DNA of 64,000 bases from positions 1,550,001-1,614,000 of the forward strand of contig OZ345374.1 in the NCBI GenBank assembly GCA_977006965.1. The letters run 5' to 3'. Source of the stretch: Phymatolithon calcareum. Its lineage: Eukaryota > Rhodophyta > Florideophyceae > Hapalidiales. The first letter of the stretch is position 1; every line of letters begins with the position of its first letter. Shown here piece after piece: positions 40,415-51,503 of the stretch. The translations under genes and the position numbers were made by a program. The notes under the pieces were generated by a model. That model did not search any database, was not told the origin of the DNA, and saw only the letters and a program-made list of their open reading frames with translations.

Positions 40415-41051
40415 GTATGAAAATATGAACATAGCTGGATTAAATATGTTCTTCTCGAGAGTTGCATGTGCTTCCCGAACATGAATTGCTAGCCCACATT
40501 TTTTGCTCTTCCATGGCGTTTGTGGTCCAATGAGAAATCGTATAGTGTCGCCAATCTGATATGGAGCGCGCTCGGCCAATACTGCCTGAAAATTTTACAG
40601 TAAAAATTTTTCGTCCATTCTTTACATCCACTGCCATGGCTTATGATACCACTGTATCAGCAGACCAATTCAGATGGTGACGCACAGGAACTTCTTGGCA
40701 CGTTCACGTTTCAAATATAGACTACTATTGAAAGTGTGGGCTTCGGTCCCGTTGAACATGGAAGCCGTTATTTCTGAATGGCGTCCAGAAGACTGTAACG
40801 TAAAGAACTGCAACTGTTGGTCTTCCGTTCTGTCGTGACGGCGAGATCGACCTCCAGTTGATCAGTTCCGATATAAAGTACTGTACTGTACATACTGTAC
40901 TGTACGGTAGTCCAAAGGGTGCGACTTCCTACTGGTGATCGCTATCGCTGGTACAGTATCATAGGGTTTTCCTTGGTCCCATTGTTCTAATCAGTTCTGA
41001 ATTTTGTCATCACGTGAATTTCCCGTGTGTCTCTCTTTTCCTAGGAAAAGA
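40415..41051. other. intergenic, TACTGTAC motif cluster
   Basis: No gene. Tandem TACTGTAC/GTACTGTA motifs lie at about 40876-40905. Confidence 0.4.
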
Positions 41052-41093
41052 GTACATCCATTCAAAAAAGAGATCTTTTTTGAATGGATGTAC
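41052..41093. repeat. 42-bp palindrome (20-bp arms)
   Basis: GTACATCCATTCAAAAAAGA, a 2-base spacer, and its exact reverse complement. Same hairpin class as those at 7718, 7832 and 45913. Confidence 0.9.
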
Positions 41094-41127
41094 AGTACAG
41101 TATTCGTTGACTGGACTTTTAAGATGA

Positions 41128-41179
41128 CAGGAATTCCATCTATCACGCGAATATATTTGCGCAAAAGATGGAATTCCTG
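41128..41179. repeat. inverted repeat, 14-bp arms
   Basis: CAGGAATTCCATCT (41128-41141) pairs exactly with AGATGGAATTCCTG (41166-41179) across a 24-base loop. Confidence 0.8.
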
Positions 41180-41191
41180 GCAATAATACTA

Positions 41192-41589
41192 CAGTCAGAC
41201 CTCGATAAATGGAACCTCTTTTTTAGAATAACCTCGGTTAGCAGCATAATCGAGTGCTCCACGAAAACCGTATCCGCCTAAATTTAACGAAAATTAAAGG
41301 ATTCTAGAATATTTGATAGGAGCATTACTTCATGTTCGAGGTCACGGGGCATACCTTAAATTTTGTTATAATTTTGTTTAGCGTACACGGAGCATATCCT
41401 CACTCGTAGAATACTGTAAGTACTTTTCATGTTTCTCCTGCCATTGGCATACAGTACAGTAGAATATGGCTACTGTTCGGCACACGTGTGATCCAAAACT
41501 TATGATTCAAAATTCGACTTGAGAATAACCTCGATTTTGAGAATATTGGACCATTCCACATTGCCCATCCATTTATCGAGGTCTGACTG
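41192..41589. mobile_element. mariner/pogo-type MITE, 398 bp
   Basis: The terminal inverted repeats CAGTCAGACCTCGATAAATGG and CCATTTATCGAGGTCTGACTG match over 20 or more bases. A TA dinucleotide flanks each end (41190-41191 and 41590-41591), the Tc1/mariner/pogo duplication. CAGT-starting ends with ACCTCG are seen in pogo/Tigger elements. There is no transposase frame inside, so it is non-autonomous. An AGAATAACCTCG motif recurs near both ends in direct orientation. Confidence 0.88.
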
Positions 41590-42693
41590 TACAGTATATA
41601 CAGTATTGTTTTTAGTTATTGCCATGTCGAATGAAGTAAACAATCAGTTATACTTCTACTTCGACGACAAGAGCAAGAGCGAAAATGAAAATTTACCCAA
41701 GCTCTCAATTAACTAGAGGTGCTTCAGCCTTTCCATCGATGTTGTATTAAAGGCAAGGTTATTCTTTGATGAATGCTTGACCTTGCCCTGGAGCCCATTC
41801 TCGTTTGAAATTTTTGAGTATTTCTATACTATTTCTCCAGAAATGAAACGTCTGCGATTTTTTTGCGTGCACTTCCAGTGAATTGCTGTCGAGAGACCAT
41901 GCAGCCAGAGCAGCCAGGGTCACGGACTGTTTCCTCGACAGTATGCATACTCTTCCAAGACGTGAAATGGACTACGGTCGAATAGATGTCACAGTTATCA
42001 GCATGCAATTCCGAAGTCATCTCGTTATCCATACATTCCCCCAAGCAAAGAGAGTCATTCCAATGTAGACCCATGCGAACGCGGAGTCTACGGAGAAATA
42101 AGAGAGGATCGCAAGACGATGACTCGTGATTATTCGGAAGCACGGTTGGCAAAAGTTGTCCACCACGTGTCCAGCGGAAGCACGGCAGTAGTGAAAAACT
42201 GCACAAGCGAGAATTGTGCTTGCACTACGTACAAAATACTGTACTTGCAGTGCAAATACAGAATTTTGAACGCAGTGCGAGCCGCTAGAGGCTCGAGCTC
42301 CAGCTTCGAAATCATCAATGCTTACAGTAATGCGGATGTGAAGACAATTACAGTCATGTCTGTGCTACTGGACAGTACTTTCTTTCCCTGTTCTATTGCA
42401 GGATACTGGACAGACTTGCGGGCAGTACTTGCGAAAGGCTTGTTCGTTAGAATGGCACTTGTGCACTCGATCGCGCGATGATCGTGTTCAGGATAAAAAT
42501 GCTGGAGCTTTCAGTGGAGCGAATCAAATCGGTTTCGCTGCGGTTAACTTTTCTCTGGTTAATGGTTCTTGGTAGTATCTTCGGCTCCCTGTCGTGAGGA
42601 AAAGGGGCAATTAACTCTGTACAGTAGTAAATTCGGAAGATTGAAGTGCTGTATTTTGTTCGATCATCATCTGGAACTCGGTTGGCCCACCGA
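41590..42693. other. intergenic, TACAGTA motif-rich
   Basis: No gene with support. Several TACTGTA/GTACAGTA motifs are spread over the stretch. Confidence 0.35.
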
Positions 42694-42906
42694 GGTTCCA
42701 ATGGCATGTACACGTATGCAATTCGGCAAAGTCACACTTAAAATTTTAATCAAGAAACACTTCCGCTTAGTAACGAGTCGGCACGACACGAGTTACACGT
42801 TGAACACTTGTGCCGTGTGGACTAGTTACTGAGCGGAAGTGTTTGTTGATTAAAATTTTTAAATGTGCCTGTGCCGCATTGCATACATTTACGTGCCATT
42901 GGAACC
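42694..42906. mobile_element. foldback element, about 213 bp
   Basis: The left arm runs inward from GGTTCCAATGGCATGT through ATGCAATTCGGC, AAATTTTAATCAA and CACTTCCGCT to TAGTAAC. The right arm repeats this in reverse (GTTACTGAGCGGAAGTG, TTGATTAAAATTT, GCCGCATTGCAT, GCCATTGGAACC) with scattered mismatches. The arms are about 80-100 bp and meet almost at the centre, as in a MITE or foldback transposon. No target duplication was identified. Confidence 0.75.
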
Positions 42907-43267
42907 CCAACCACGTTCTAGATGATAGTGTCCTCATGGCGGAAGCAGGTCATTGATGAAAACCAATTCAGAAGCAAAAAAAATCTTGACATACTCTTCC
43001 GCGCCGGTATTCGAAGCTTGAGACAGCTTTACCTTGCTTTTTCGTCATTCTTCCTTTTACCTTCCTCGGGCACGCCACAGAGCTTGATGATCAATTGCTG
43101 CCATTAAAGTCAGCTGCGTAGCAATAATGGTTCCGCAGTCCATGCTCGATCTTCACGGGGAATGAAGTGGAAACGGCCGTAAAAAAACAGCAGAGACCCT
43201 CGTATTACAGTAAAACAGATACGAGCAAATCAAATTTTTCAACGGTAGGTCTATCAGTTTTAATACC

Positions 43268-43431
43268 TTGTGCAAACTGCTCGATGTGTAATCCATCCCA
43301 CGATCATCTTGATCTGCTTCGCTTCCACAATGATCCCTTTTCGATGTCGCTTCTGTTACTTCCGATCCTTCAGTTGTGCTCGTGACACGCCCGACAATTC
43401 CGTCCGTCAATTTTATTTTCTTTCGCGGCAT
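43268..43431 (-). CDS. possible first exon, small basic-acidic peptide
   Basis: The minus-strand ATG at 43431 opens MPRKKIKLTDGIVGRV and continues polar to SSSLHK. An AAG-GTATTA donor-like site lies near 43270, after which coding character is lost. No downstream exon was recognised. The start resembles the basic N-terminus of DNA-binding proteins, but this is weak. Confidence 0.2.
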
Positions 43432-43640
43432 TCTCTGCGCGATAGATAAGCGCAGAAAGCGAGGAGATATTGAATTTTTTCTTCCGAAAATACTGTCGCG
43501 ATTTTACGTTTCAAAATACATTGGCATGCCCACACAACTACTGACCGACCAAAAAATTACGCTTGCTTACCCTGCAACCGCCACTATCTCCCTCATTTAA
43601 TATTTGCTCACAATGAAGTACTAGTGCGCAACATTTCTGC

Positions 43641-44675
43641 TCAACCCTCCATTCGAGCTAATTTCGCGCCCTGCACCAACTGCCTGAAAGAAAAAGGCAT
43701 ACGGATTGCTTGCCAGATTGTACGAAATACACGTTTCAGTCCATTACTTGCGCGTTGATACTTTTCTTCATTCGCTTGCTGGTTACCAAACCAGTTATCC
43801 GACCGAAATTCTTCGGTGTGCTCACGGATCGCAGCAAGTTCTTCTTGCATGGTTCCAAATTGCAAATCGGCACGAGTTGCATACAGCGGCACAAGCTTCC
43901 TTGTGAAATTCTTCCTATGCAACGTTCGGGGTGCATTTCCTTTGGTGAATTCACCCGGTACTCCAGTGAAAGGCTTTCTCCATTTGCATCCCTGCCCCTT
44001 ACATTCCCCAATCCATCTGGACGAGCTGACACATTTTCCATTTGGTACAGGATTCACCCGATGCTTTCTGCGATGGCTTGAACCGGCAACAAACTTGGGC
44101 TTATGCTTTCCCCTGAAATCGCCACCCTCGATCCGTACAAAGGCGCATGTGTAGTAATCCGGGAAATATCCCTTCTTCCGCCTCCACCCGATCCCGCCAT
44201 ACCAAACCTGAGCGAACACATAGTCACCATCCGGGAATACGCGCGGAACAGTCATGGTGTTACGATACGCTTTGCCCCGCTTGTCAGTACCGCATGTGAC
44301 GTCGGTACCACAATCCCACATGCCCTGTGCCCAGCATCCCCATTCGAAGGCGGTTTTCGCATGCCACTTAGCATTCATCATGTACTTGACGGGTACGAGG
44401 GAGCGACGATAGAAGCCGCCCTCGTGATTATTTCTATGCCATTCAATTTCGACCTCATCGCCGCGTGCCCATGATACGGCCGGATTCTCGGGCGAGTTGG
44501 CGGCTGCGGCGGGACCGGTAAGCCAAATTGGCGGGCAAGGACCCTTGCAGTTCGGTCGATTGCAGTCGATTGGATTCCATGGCATGGGATTGATGAGATT
44601 GAAATGGCAATGCGCGCAATGGAAGAGGATTGCGAAGAGCGCTAATGGAGCGACGAGGCGCGTGGCGAACGCCAT
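43641..44675 (-). CDS. secreted LPMO-like copper protein
   Basis: Probable lytic polysaccharide monooxygenase-like protein acting outside the cell. 344 aa from ATG 44675 (GAGGCATGG context). A signal peptide (MAFATRLVAPLALFAILF) ends at HCAHC, so the mature protein would start with His (HFNLINPMPW), the first histidine-brace ligand. The second ligand candidate is in RNNHEGGFYR, and the axial aromatic in PDYYTCAFVRI. Many Cys fit disulfides (NRPNCKGPCPP, WGCWAQGMWDCG, TCGTDK). The core ends near residue 205. A basic Cys pair (CVSSSRWIGECKGQGC) and a helical C-terminal tail of about 100 residues follow, with no known domain. Family class (AA10/11/15/16-like) and substrate are not resolved. Intronless. 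Confidence 0.75.
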   Translation of the reverse strand: MAFATRLVAPLALFAILFHCAHCHFNLINPMPWNPIDCNRPNCKGPCPPIWLTGPAAAANSPENPAVSWARGDEVEIEWHRNNHEGGFYRRSLVPVKYMMNAKWHAKTAFEWGCWAQGMWDCGTDVTCGTDKRGKAYRNTMTVPRVFPDGDYVFAQVWYGGIGWRRKKGYFPDYYTCAFVRIEGGDFRGKHKPKFVAGSSHRRKHRVNPVPNGKCVSSSRWIGECKGQGCKWRKPFTGVPGEFTKGNAPRTLHRKNFTRKLVPLYATRADLQFGTMQEELAAIREHTEEFRSDNWFGNQQANEEKYQRASNGLKRVFRTIWQAIRMPFSFRQLVQGAKLARMEG

Positions 44676-45912
44676 GCCTCAGTTCCCTTCGTCGCCAACT
44701 TCGAGCTTGGTTTTGGTTCCGAATCGCAATCGCTGTCGAGTTTCGAAATAAAGGTTGATTGCCCGGTGCGAACTTTCAAATCGCACAGTGGATGATCGAT
44801 GCGACCAGGGTGGTTCCGATGCTGAATACAGAGGTTATCCACTCCGGTGGGGAGTAGAGAGGGAATTTAACCCCAGAAAGGCGGCTGGAACGGTGGAAAG
44901 GGAATTGTAAGCGATATGGGATGCAAATTAGGTGTCCGTTGCAGACATAAGTTGTGGCTTGTTTGATAAAGGTTGAGTCCATTGTAAATACGGCGCGCAC
45001 AGCGGAATGAAAATTGACAGATACTGTACAGTATGCGTAAAGGACCGCCGCCATTGTTGCACCTACGCTGTCTACGTTAAGACTGCAGCGTGCGAGATGT
45101 TTCATAGAGCGGTTGATTAACGAGGTCGTCGTGGTGAACAGGGTGTGTGCATTACGGAGATGAAACAATATCAACGGTACTTTCATATTGCTCTCATGGG
45201 CGCTGATTTATGGTTATGCCGACGAGGCAAATGCAGACGTGCTGGCCAGCCGGCCTTGCGCCGAGCATGCTGTACAGTACAGTACAGTGGCAGAAGGTGC
45301 TCCCTAATCAGTCTAATAATCGCTCTTGCCCATACGTTATTTCTTCGTAGAGGACTCTGTCCGTGCTGCTTCGATTAAACCTGTTCCCGGCGTCAATGTG
45401 CTGCAGCACATCGACAGGGCGCGAAGGGGTCGGGAATGAGAGCGAAAAGTTCGCAGTTGCTTTGGTCGGGAAAACAGCTTCGTTGTCCGGGAATGGCAGT
45501 AAAGTCAGTGGAAGGGCCCTGTCAACAGCAATACCAGAGGAGTCAAATAAAGCATTTGATTTGCATCCAAATTCGGCATGTCCTCGACAACTCAGTTTTT
45601 GAAAGAATGCTTTGCTGCCAGGCATTTTTGTCCCCGTCATTGTGTTTGAAGGACCTCTCGGACCCGTAATATCTGCCGTACAGCAGACCGTGGTATGATA
45701 GTGTGCGTGAAAAGAGTGAATTATTGATTCGTAGTGACCACAGGTCCGCCGGGACCTTACTCGTTTGTCATTGGTCTTGTGCTCGAGATATCTCTATTAT
45801 CAACAAGAGATATTTTGTTGAAACTTTTTTAAATTTATACTACACGTCAAAATCGATGTTCAAAAGCCTGGTAATTTCGGTGTAAATCTTACCTTCTTTT
45901 AGATTTACTGTA
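44676..45912. other. upstream region of the LPMO-like gene
   Basis: It contains the promoter side of the minus-strand gene. Open frames here lack support. TACTGTACAGTA motifs lie at about 45020 and 45270. Confidence 0.4.
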
Positions 45913-45950
45913 CATCAGCAAAAACTTCAACCTTGAAGTTTTTGCTGATG
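45913..45950. repeat. 38-bp palindrome (18-bp arms)
   Basis: CATCAGCAAAAACTTCAA, CC, then the exact reverse complement. Confidence 0.9.
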
Positions 45951-47148
45951 ATCCAGAGATTCACATGATCTACGTCTACGAAGACAAGCGATCTTCAGAT
46001 CTCTTTGCAACCAAGGGCACATACTAATGTGCCAAGTAGCTTGGCAAGTTGGCGATTACTAAACAGGGAGACAAAGAAGCCTAGATTAAATGGGCTGTCT
46101 TTGCTACTACGCAGTTGCCAGTCGCGTCCAGGGAGCGTTTCCAGTTCCAAAAGATTGGGCGCCTCTTTTTCCACACTTTCACTCCTTTGCTCAAACTTGA
46201 CGTGGTGCCAATGTTTTGAATCCGTAAAATCCCCCCTTTTTCAGATTTTTTAAAAACATCACTAAAGACGAAGCCCACAAAAAAGGAAGTGGAATATATT
46301 GACGGCGGTCGTTGTGACCCCTCGATGAAGGAGACCAGAAGACACGGTTGCTTTGCTCTACGCACGCTATAGCAGTTTAGGTGGTAAAGAAAAACCATTC
46401 AAAGAATACAGAATGGTAATGAAATTGTCCTTATGGTTTTCAACCAATCTGTGTTGTGTGGGCGAGGTAATTTTTGTCTGTCGTTAAAAGTGCTGTGACC
46501 AACAGACCCGATGGGCCCCATCCAAGAGGTGAAGTAACCATTACACGGTCAGGTCTACAGTGGAATGATAGAGCAACTCTTGAAGTTATACAGTAGTGTC
46601 CTCCCGTTTTCTTGCAGTCCATCCAGTTACTAGTCCAAAACGGTGGACACAGAATGATGTGGAAATTAGTTGTTCGTCCATGACTGCCGACGTAGAGTTG
46701 CTTTATGGGTTCATGGTGCCAGAGTTGTAGGACTAAACTTTACAGTGTATGGCTACGGTTTTATGGTCGTCCTTCGTAGATCTTCCTACACTCAAAACGA
46801 ATGCAGGGTGTTCCCCTGATCATGCTACGTTATTATAGCAGCGTTTCGAGGGCCTACATTTCTTCCGCACAATACTCTCGTTAGCGAGTTTAGGGGCGCC
46901 CTGGGCGTCTACTGCAGGTCGTTCAGATATTCTAACGTAGTTCAGTACTCTTTCGATGACGTGCCGTCGAGAGACAGCCTGACCTGAACAGAATGTAACT
47001 GCAATTTACACTGTTTGCAATGACAAACGTGGGGCACAGCGGCACGGCTTTTCCTGCGATGAACCTTCCTTTTGTCATTAGAAGGAACGAGAATTTAGAT
47101 AAATTGATTTACCCTAAGCTATAGGGGCATTCAACAGCATCGAGTACG
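45951..47148. other. intergenic, nothing recognised
   Basis: No open frame with coding character and no repeat match elsewhere in the window. Confidence 0.4.
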
Positions 47149-47512
47149 CTACGACTCAGGTGTGCTCGCACACGAGGGACATTGAGGACACTTGAAGTCG
47201 GGATCATTCCAAGCTCCTAGAGACCAATAAAAATGGGGGTCTTGACTAGCAGGCGGCGATTTCCTCTTCCAAGTGGAAGGCAGAGGAGTTTTTTCGTAAT
47301 CTCGCTGGAACGCATAGATTTCCACCAAACGAACTCTTACCAGTCCCCGATTTAGCCGATGTTTGCAAGACTTCTCCAGATTCAAACCAAAGGTGTTCGT
47401 ACAGAGCTTTCAACTTGCTTTCCACATCGTTTTTTGCCTTACCCACGTTTGCGCGAGCGCAGCATGTCGTTGCTATGTTTTCTAATCCACACATTTCGCA
47501 GTCGCGGCGCAT
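47149..47512 (-). CDS. possible small Cys-rich gene, broken or spliced
   Basis: The minus-strand ATG at 47512 opens MRRDCEMCGLENIATTCCAR, and a second frame ends with FKCPQCPSCASTPES at 47149. A GTAAGAGTT donor-like site occurs at the frame switch (about 47345), so this is either spliced or frameshifted. CxxC pairs at both ends could bind zinc. No family recognised. Confidence 0.28.
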
Positions 47513-48904
47513 GATGTACCATCTGTTGTAAGGCGTGTCTCACTTGTAACGTGCTATTGGCGGCGTCCTACTGTGATGCGGATAGCGCTGGAAGTGCGCA
47601 GAAGCAGGTGCGACACACAGCACTTGTGGCGTCTAGTCCAGAGCGCAGCTAGTTGAACATCAAAAGGCTTGTCGGTCAGCATTTCTTTGTCACATCATTG
47701 TCCACATCTCCTTCCGATACCTCTTGTGGTGCTCCCATCTGGCCCAGGGCTTGTATCAAGAACAAGAACCAAGGCGAAGCACCGCTTTCCCTAAGTCGAT
47801 GAAGTGATGGGTTATGGCAATCGAGAGGACGTGTGGAATGATGGATTGTTATGTTTGCACCTCATGTTGCAAACCGGAAAGGAACAGTTTGAAATTTAAA
47901 AATCTCTTTTTAAAAAGAGAGATTTTTTTTCGTTCGTGTGCTCCACGTTGCTGAACCCTGTAGCGGGCCATGTGCTGATCAAGAATGTCGCCGCATACCA
48001 GTTTGTCGTGCTGCTCGAATAGTACCTTTGTTTTCTCGAGACGGGGACCGGGTATGGCACGACGTCTACACCGGTTACTTCTCTTCGTGTGTTCTCAAGG
48101 GATAACTGGGCCGACGAAAGCTTTTTGACAGTTCTTTCACTGCCTTCTTCTAAATGTTGTGCTCGTAATAGTTCATTCTAAATCTGATCATCGGGGCTGG
48201 AGTGTGAAGTATCATCCAATTAGTACCCATCTGTGTGTGTCTGCATTTCCTCAAAGGCTGTGAGAACACGCGACAGTATGCCAAAAGGAGTTACCGGAGG
48301 CCACTTGTTTCTTGCCATGTCGTGTTTTCTCGCCACAGGAAAAGCCAAAACGGTTTCATGTCCATCTTGGAACTTGCCCACAAAGCTTCAGCACACCGAC
48401 AGCTTGGGACGTCAATAACCGCTAGCACTGTTCTCCCATTTTTCCTCGAGGGGCCTGGTTACCGTGTGTGATCGCACTATAATGGAATACACGAACGCCA
48501 ATTCACCAGCACTATACTCGAAACGGCCTGAAACTACTGCGGACGGCGCTGCTTCAGATCTAAAATTAACAAAACAAATATCTCTGCGTCACGTGCGTAA
48601 TCTGCATCTTGGAAGCAGTGCCACTCCGAAATTAATTGCATCTTAGCTCCGAAGTGCATTCATCCCTTTTCGTTATTCCTTGGCGTACAGTAATTGTTCA
48701 TTTTTATTGAGGTGCCCAGTGCCCCCTTGAAGGAGTAATTCGGCAACCTTCCATTCTAGAGGGTTTCTAGCTGCGTGTATCATACCTGGTATGGGATATC
48801 TCGTTAGGGCAATCTCTACTTGTTCGGCCACTGTCAGGCCGAATTAATTCCTGCGGGGCTGCTGGTCTCCACCTCAGAGGGCGTGGCCAGTGTTCAGTCC
48901 AGTT
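47513..48904. other. intergenic, weak hairpin only
   Basis: An imperfect hairpin (TCTCTTTTTAAAAAGAGA, about 47904-47921) is present. No gene was seen. Confidence 0.35.
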
Positions 48905-48918
48905 CTCGAGGATCGTTA

Positions 48919-49425
48919 CTAATTCCCTTCGCTGGCTTCTCGTTGAGGGTCCCTAGGTTCAGTTCTGTTTTGAGGAATTCCTTCCTTCGTTATAGTCCCC
49001 TCATCCGTCGCAACTTGCGCAACTTCTGCATTTTGCCCCGGTTGATGGTTCTGATCCGCAGTCTCTTTGGAAGTAGCCAGGATGGCTCGAGCGCTTTCAG
49101 CAACTCCTTCACAGTAATGGCGGACTCGCGGATTTCCGTGTTGATTGATGATTTTCGACACTCTGTTTACACTGGCGCGCGTTTTCATCTATGCGGGAGC
49201 TATCTTCGCGTTTGGGGCTTCGCATCATGAAGTTGTCCAAAGGAGAGCTCATGTCTAAGATCGGGTATCCCAACAAAGGGAAAGCAGCCCTCACGTCCTC
49301 TTCGTGTCGAGTGTCCGTGAGTATCTCCAAGACACTCGATCCCACGCATAGGATTGCGTGTTGTTCCTTGGCAAGAGCTGCACTGATTTCAACAGCGTCA
49401 CGATCTTCGTGATGCTGGTGCGATT
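48919..49425 (-). pseudogene. unrecognised coding remnant
   Basis: A minus-strand stretch reads well as protein in two frames joined near 49185: ISAALAKEQHAILCVGSSVL, RAAFPLLGYPILDMSSPLD, then RVSKIINQHGNPRVRHYC, SARAILATSKETAD and a Gln/Glu-rich end. One frameshift is needed and no start codon is visible upstream. It could be a gag-like retroelement part or a host gene relic. The opposite-strand frame (48820-49230) is judged a shadow. Confidence 0.3.
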
Positions 49426-49637
49426 TGCATTACAAAGCAGCTGCTATTTAATGTATGTAGTATCCAGCGGCAAGGATGGACATTTATCGGCGCAAGATGC
49501 TGAATGGGACAACTGTCAACGGAATGCTCGAGTATCGCAACTTCCCACATGTGGGAGACTTGGTTCCCAAAATGATTTTGTAGCGCCTCACAATACACAG
49601 TGACTTGAGCTCGCCGACTTCACCGTAGATTTTTTCT

Positions 49638-49665
49638 ACAGTACAATTCACGACGATTGTACTGT
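49638..49665. repeat. short hairpin containing GTACAAT arms
   Basis: ACAGTACAAT and ATTGTACTGT, exact, with an 8-base loop. Confidence 0.6.
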
Positions 49666-49669
49666 TTTC

Positions 49670-50452
49670 ATTATTCTTCATGGAGACCTTGATTTCAACA
49701 TCCAGCATACAGCGAGGGCGGGACAGGGAAATCGCTTAGCCTCTTCGAATCAGCACTTGCGGGTATATTTTGCCACGACTCGTGAATAGACAGTACCGTA
49801 CAGTACACTGGTCCGAAGCTTTCTCATTTTCAATCCGCGCAGTCGTCTAGGGTCTAATTCGTGGGTGGCGACCATTTCCCCAGCTAATAAAAGCGTTCGG
49901 AACATAAAAACCATTTACATTGGCCATGCGCTGTTAGCCAAAATGGACAATTGATGTTGTACTTCTCGTCGATCATACCCTCAACCCAACTATATATATG
50001 CAGGTGCAGACCAGTGTTGCACCGGTTACCCGCGGGTATCACGAAAATTCGGGTACCAGTACAGTACCTGTGCCGTCCCCAAAATGGCGAGAGCTCGGTA
50101 CCCGCGGGTACCCGGAGGCCATTTATTTTTAGACCAGTTACAATTCTGGATATGGCTACTTCAGCTGATAATGGCATATGATCTAAAGATTGTCCGTGAC
50201 ACGTGTCAAAATATGATAAGAGCACGATAATCATAGTCTTCTCACTCAGTAGATAATTTTTGAATTTTCATGTTACACGTGTCATATGATATTATGACAA
50301 ATTTGTTTAGGGTTAGTGTGTCTCCGTCGTTAATTAGGGTTTTGATGAAGTCTGGTCGAGTGCTCAGGTCAACGTATACTCGACATGAGATCCACCAACT
50401 GAATAAACTAAGGAACTCATTCTCACCTATCTCAACTTCTCCTCAATCATTC
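49670..50452. other. intergenic before Gypsy element, possible hAT terminus
   Basis: CAGTGTTGCACCGGTTACCC at about 50011-50030 looks like a hAT-type end, and ACCCGCGGGTA recurs at about 50029 and 50099. No matching second terminus was found. No gene. Confidence 0.3.
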
Positions 50453-50910
50453 TGTGGTAGCGCAGATCGGCGTATTTTCGCCACGGAGTAGTCCAAGAAC
50501 GGTTGGCCGGAAGGGCCGTGCAAGGCTCTAGCAATCAACAACACACACAAGGACTTGGGGTCCAATCGCAAGAGGACACCAACGTCCGTACGCAAATACA
50601 GGGGCGAAGGTCCGAGGACCGAGACTTAACCCTCGGCGCAGGGTCGAAGTCGTACGCGATGCCTTCCCTCAGGCGAAAGAAACGCGAAAGTTGGAACTGA
50701 ATACGGTCGATCTGGACCAAACACGGGTTGCCCCTTTTACTGAACGCCGACGGCAAAAGCCCGCCATATACTACCAAATCGGTCTTATCATTCTGCAACT
50801 AACCCTAAGCGGAGAGGCCGGCGGGACCGAAGGCACTGGGTGTAATCCCTTGAGGGCTGTAATGGCCGCGGAAACACGAGGCCACTAGGCCATTCATCTG
50901 TACTACTACA
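50453..50910 (-). repeat. 3' LTR of the Gypsy element
   Basis: 458 bp. It shares long blocks with 58421-58848, for example ACACGGGTTGCCCCTTTTAC and CATATACTACCAAATCGGT. It has a block of about 60 bp (50646-50708) missing from the other LTR. Confidence 0.9.
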
Positions 50911-50923
50911 CCCTCCCCTCTTT
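50911..50923 (-). promoter_or_regulatory. polypurine tract
   Basis: On the minus strand AAAGAGGGGAGGG lies directly against the LTR start TGTAGTAG, as required for plus-strand priming in Gypsy elements. Confidence 0.8.
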
Positions 50924-51503
50924 AAGGCCTAGGCACCCAGCGAGGCTAATGAGGCCGTGGGGATAGGGCCCTTAACACTTCCCCATGCGGCACGACGTTC
51001 ATATGGTCTGAAAAGGCTTCTTGCTAGGCCAGAATTGCAGAAAAAGTGGCGTTTTTCGTGCGGGTTTCCGCCCCCCCACCCTCCTCCCCTTCCGCGTCCC
51101 CGCGGGTACCAAAATGGACTGGCGAACGACGGCATGACATGCGCCCCGGAGGGCATATGTGCCTCTATCCGACCGCTCCCCCGCCTTCGGACCTTGCTTG
51201 CCCGTGTGTTCAACGTGTCAATCCTGCCTGTCCTCGCGGTCCTCGCAGGCACACGGGTGACTCGAGCCCGCACTCTTGGTCCTTCGAGAACCACGTGTTA
51301 GCGCTGTGGGCTCCCCTCCTCGCTTGTCGTCGGCCCGGCGCCTTGGCCAGGTCAAAGGACAGGGCACGAGTTAGAGTTGCTGCCGCCATCGTTCAGGCAT
51401 AAATACCGCTGCCGCCTCGACAGACCAGGCCCAATGCTGCCGCTCACCGCGCTCCGTCAAGGTCAAGCTCTGACCAGTAACCGCTGGAAGAAGACGTCTA
51501 CCT

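Noticed and set aside
43706-44474. Plus-strand frames overlapping the LPMO-like gene
   Set aside because: The minus strand has a signal peptide and family motifs; these are shadows.
44776-45186. 136-codon minus-strand frame upstream of the LPMO-like gene
   Set aside because: No motif, biased composition, and position suggests promoter or 5' UTR.
48820-49230. 136-codon plus-strand frame
   Set aside because: The opposite strand reads more like protein, and this frame is Ser/Arg/Leu-rich as shadows often are.
50011-50115. hAT element terminus (CAGTGTTGCACCGG)
   Set aside because: Only one end is visible and no 8-bp duplication was found, so no element is called.
50453-50458. Target-site duplication for the 8.4-kb Gypsy element
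   Set aside because: The 5 bp next to the two LTRs (CATTC and TCTTT) do not match, so none is claimed.
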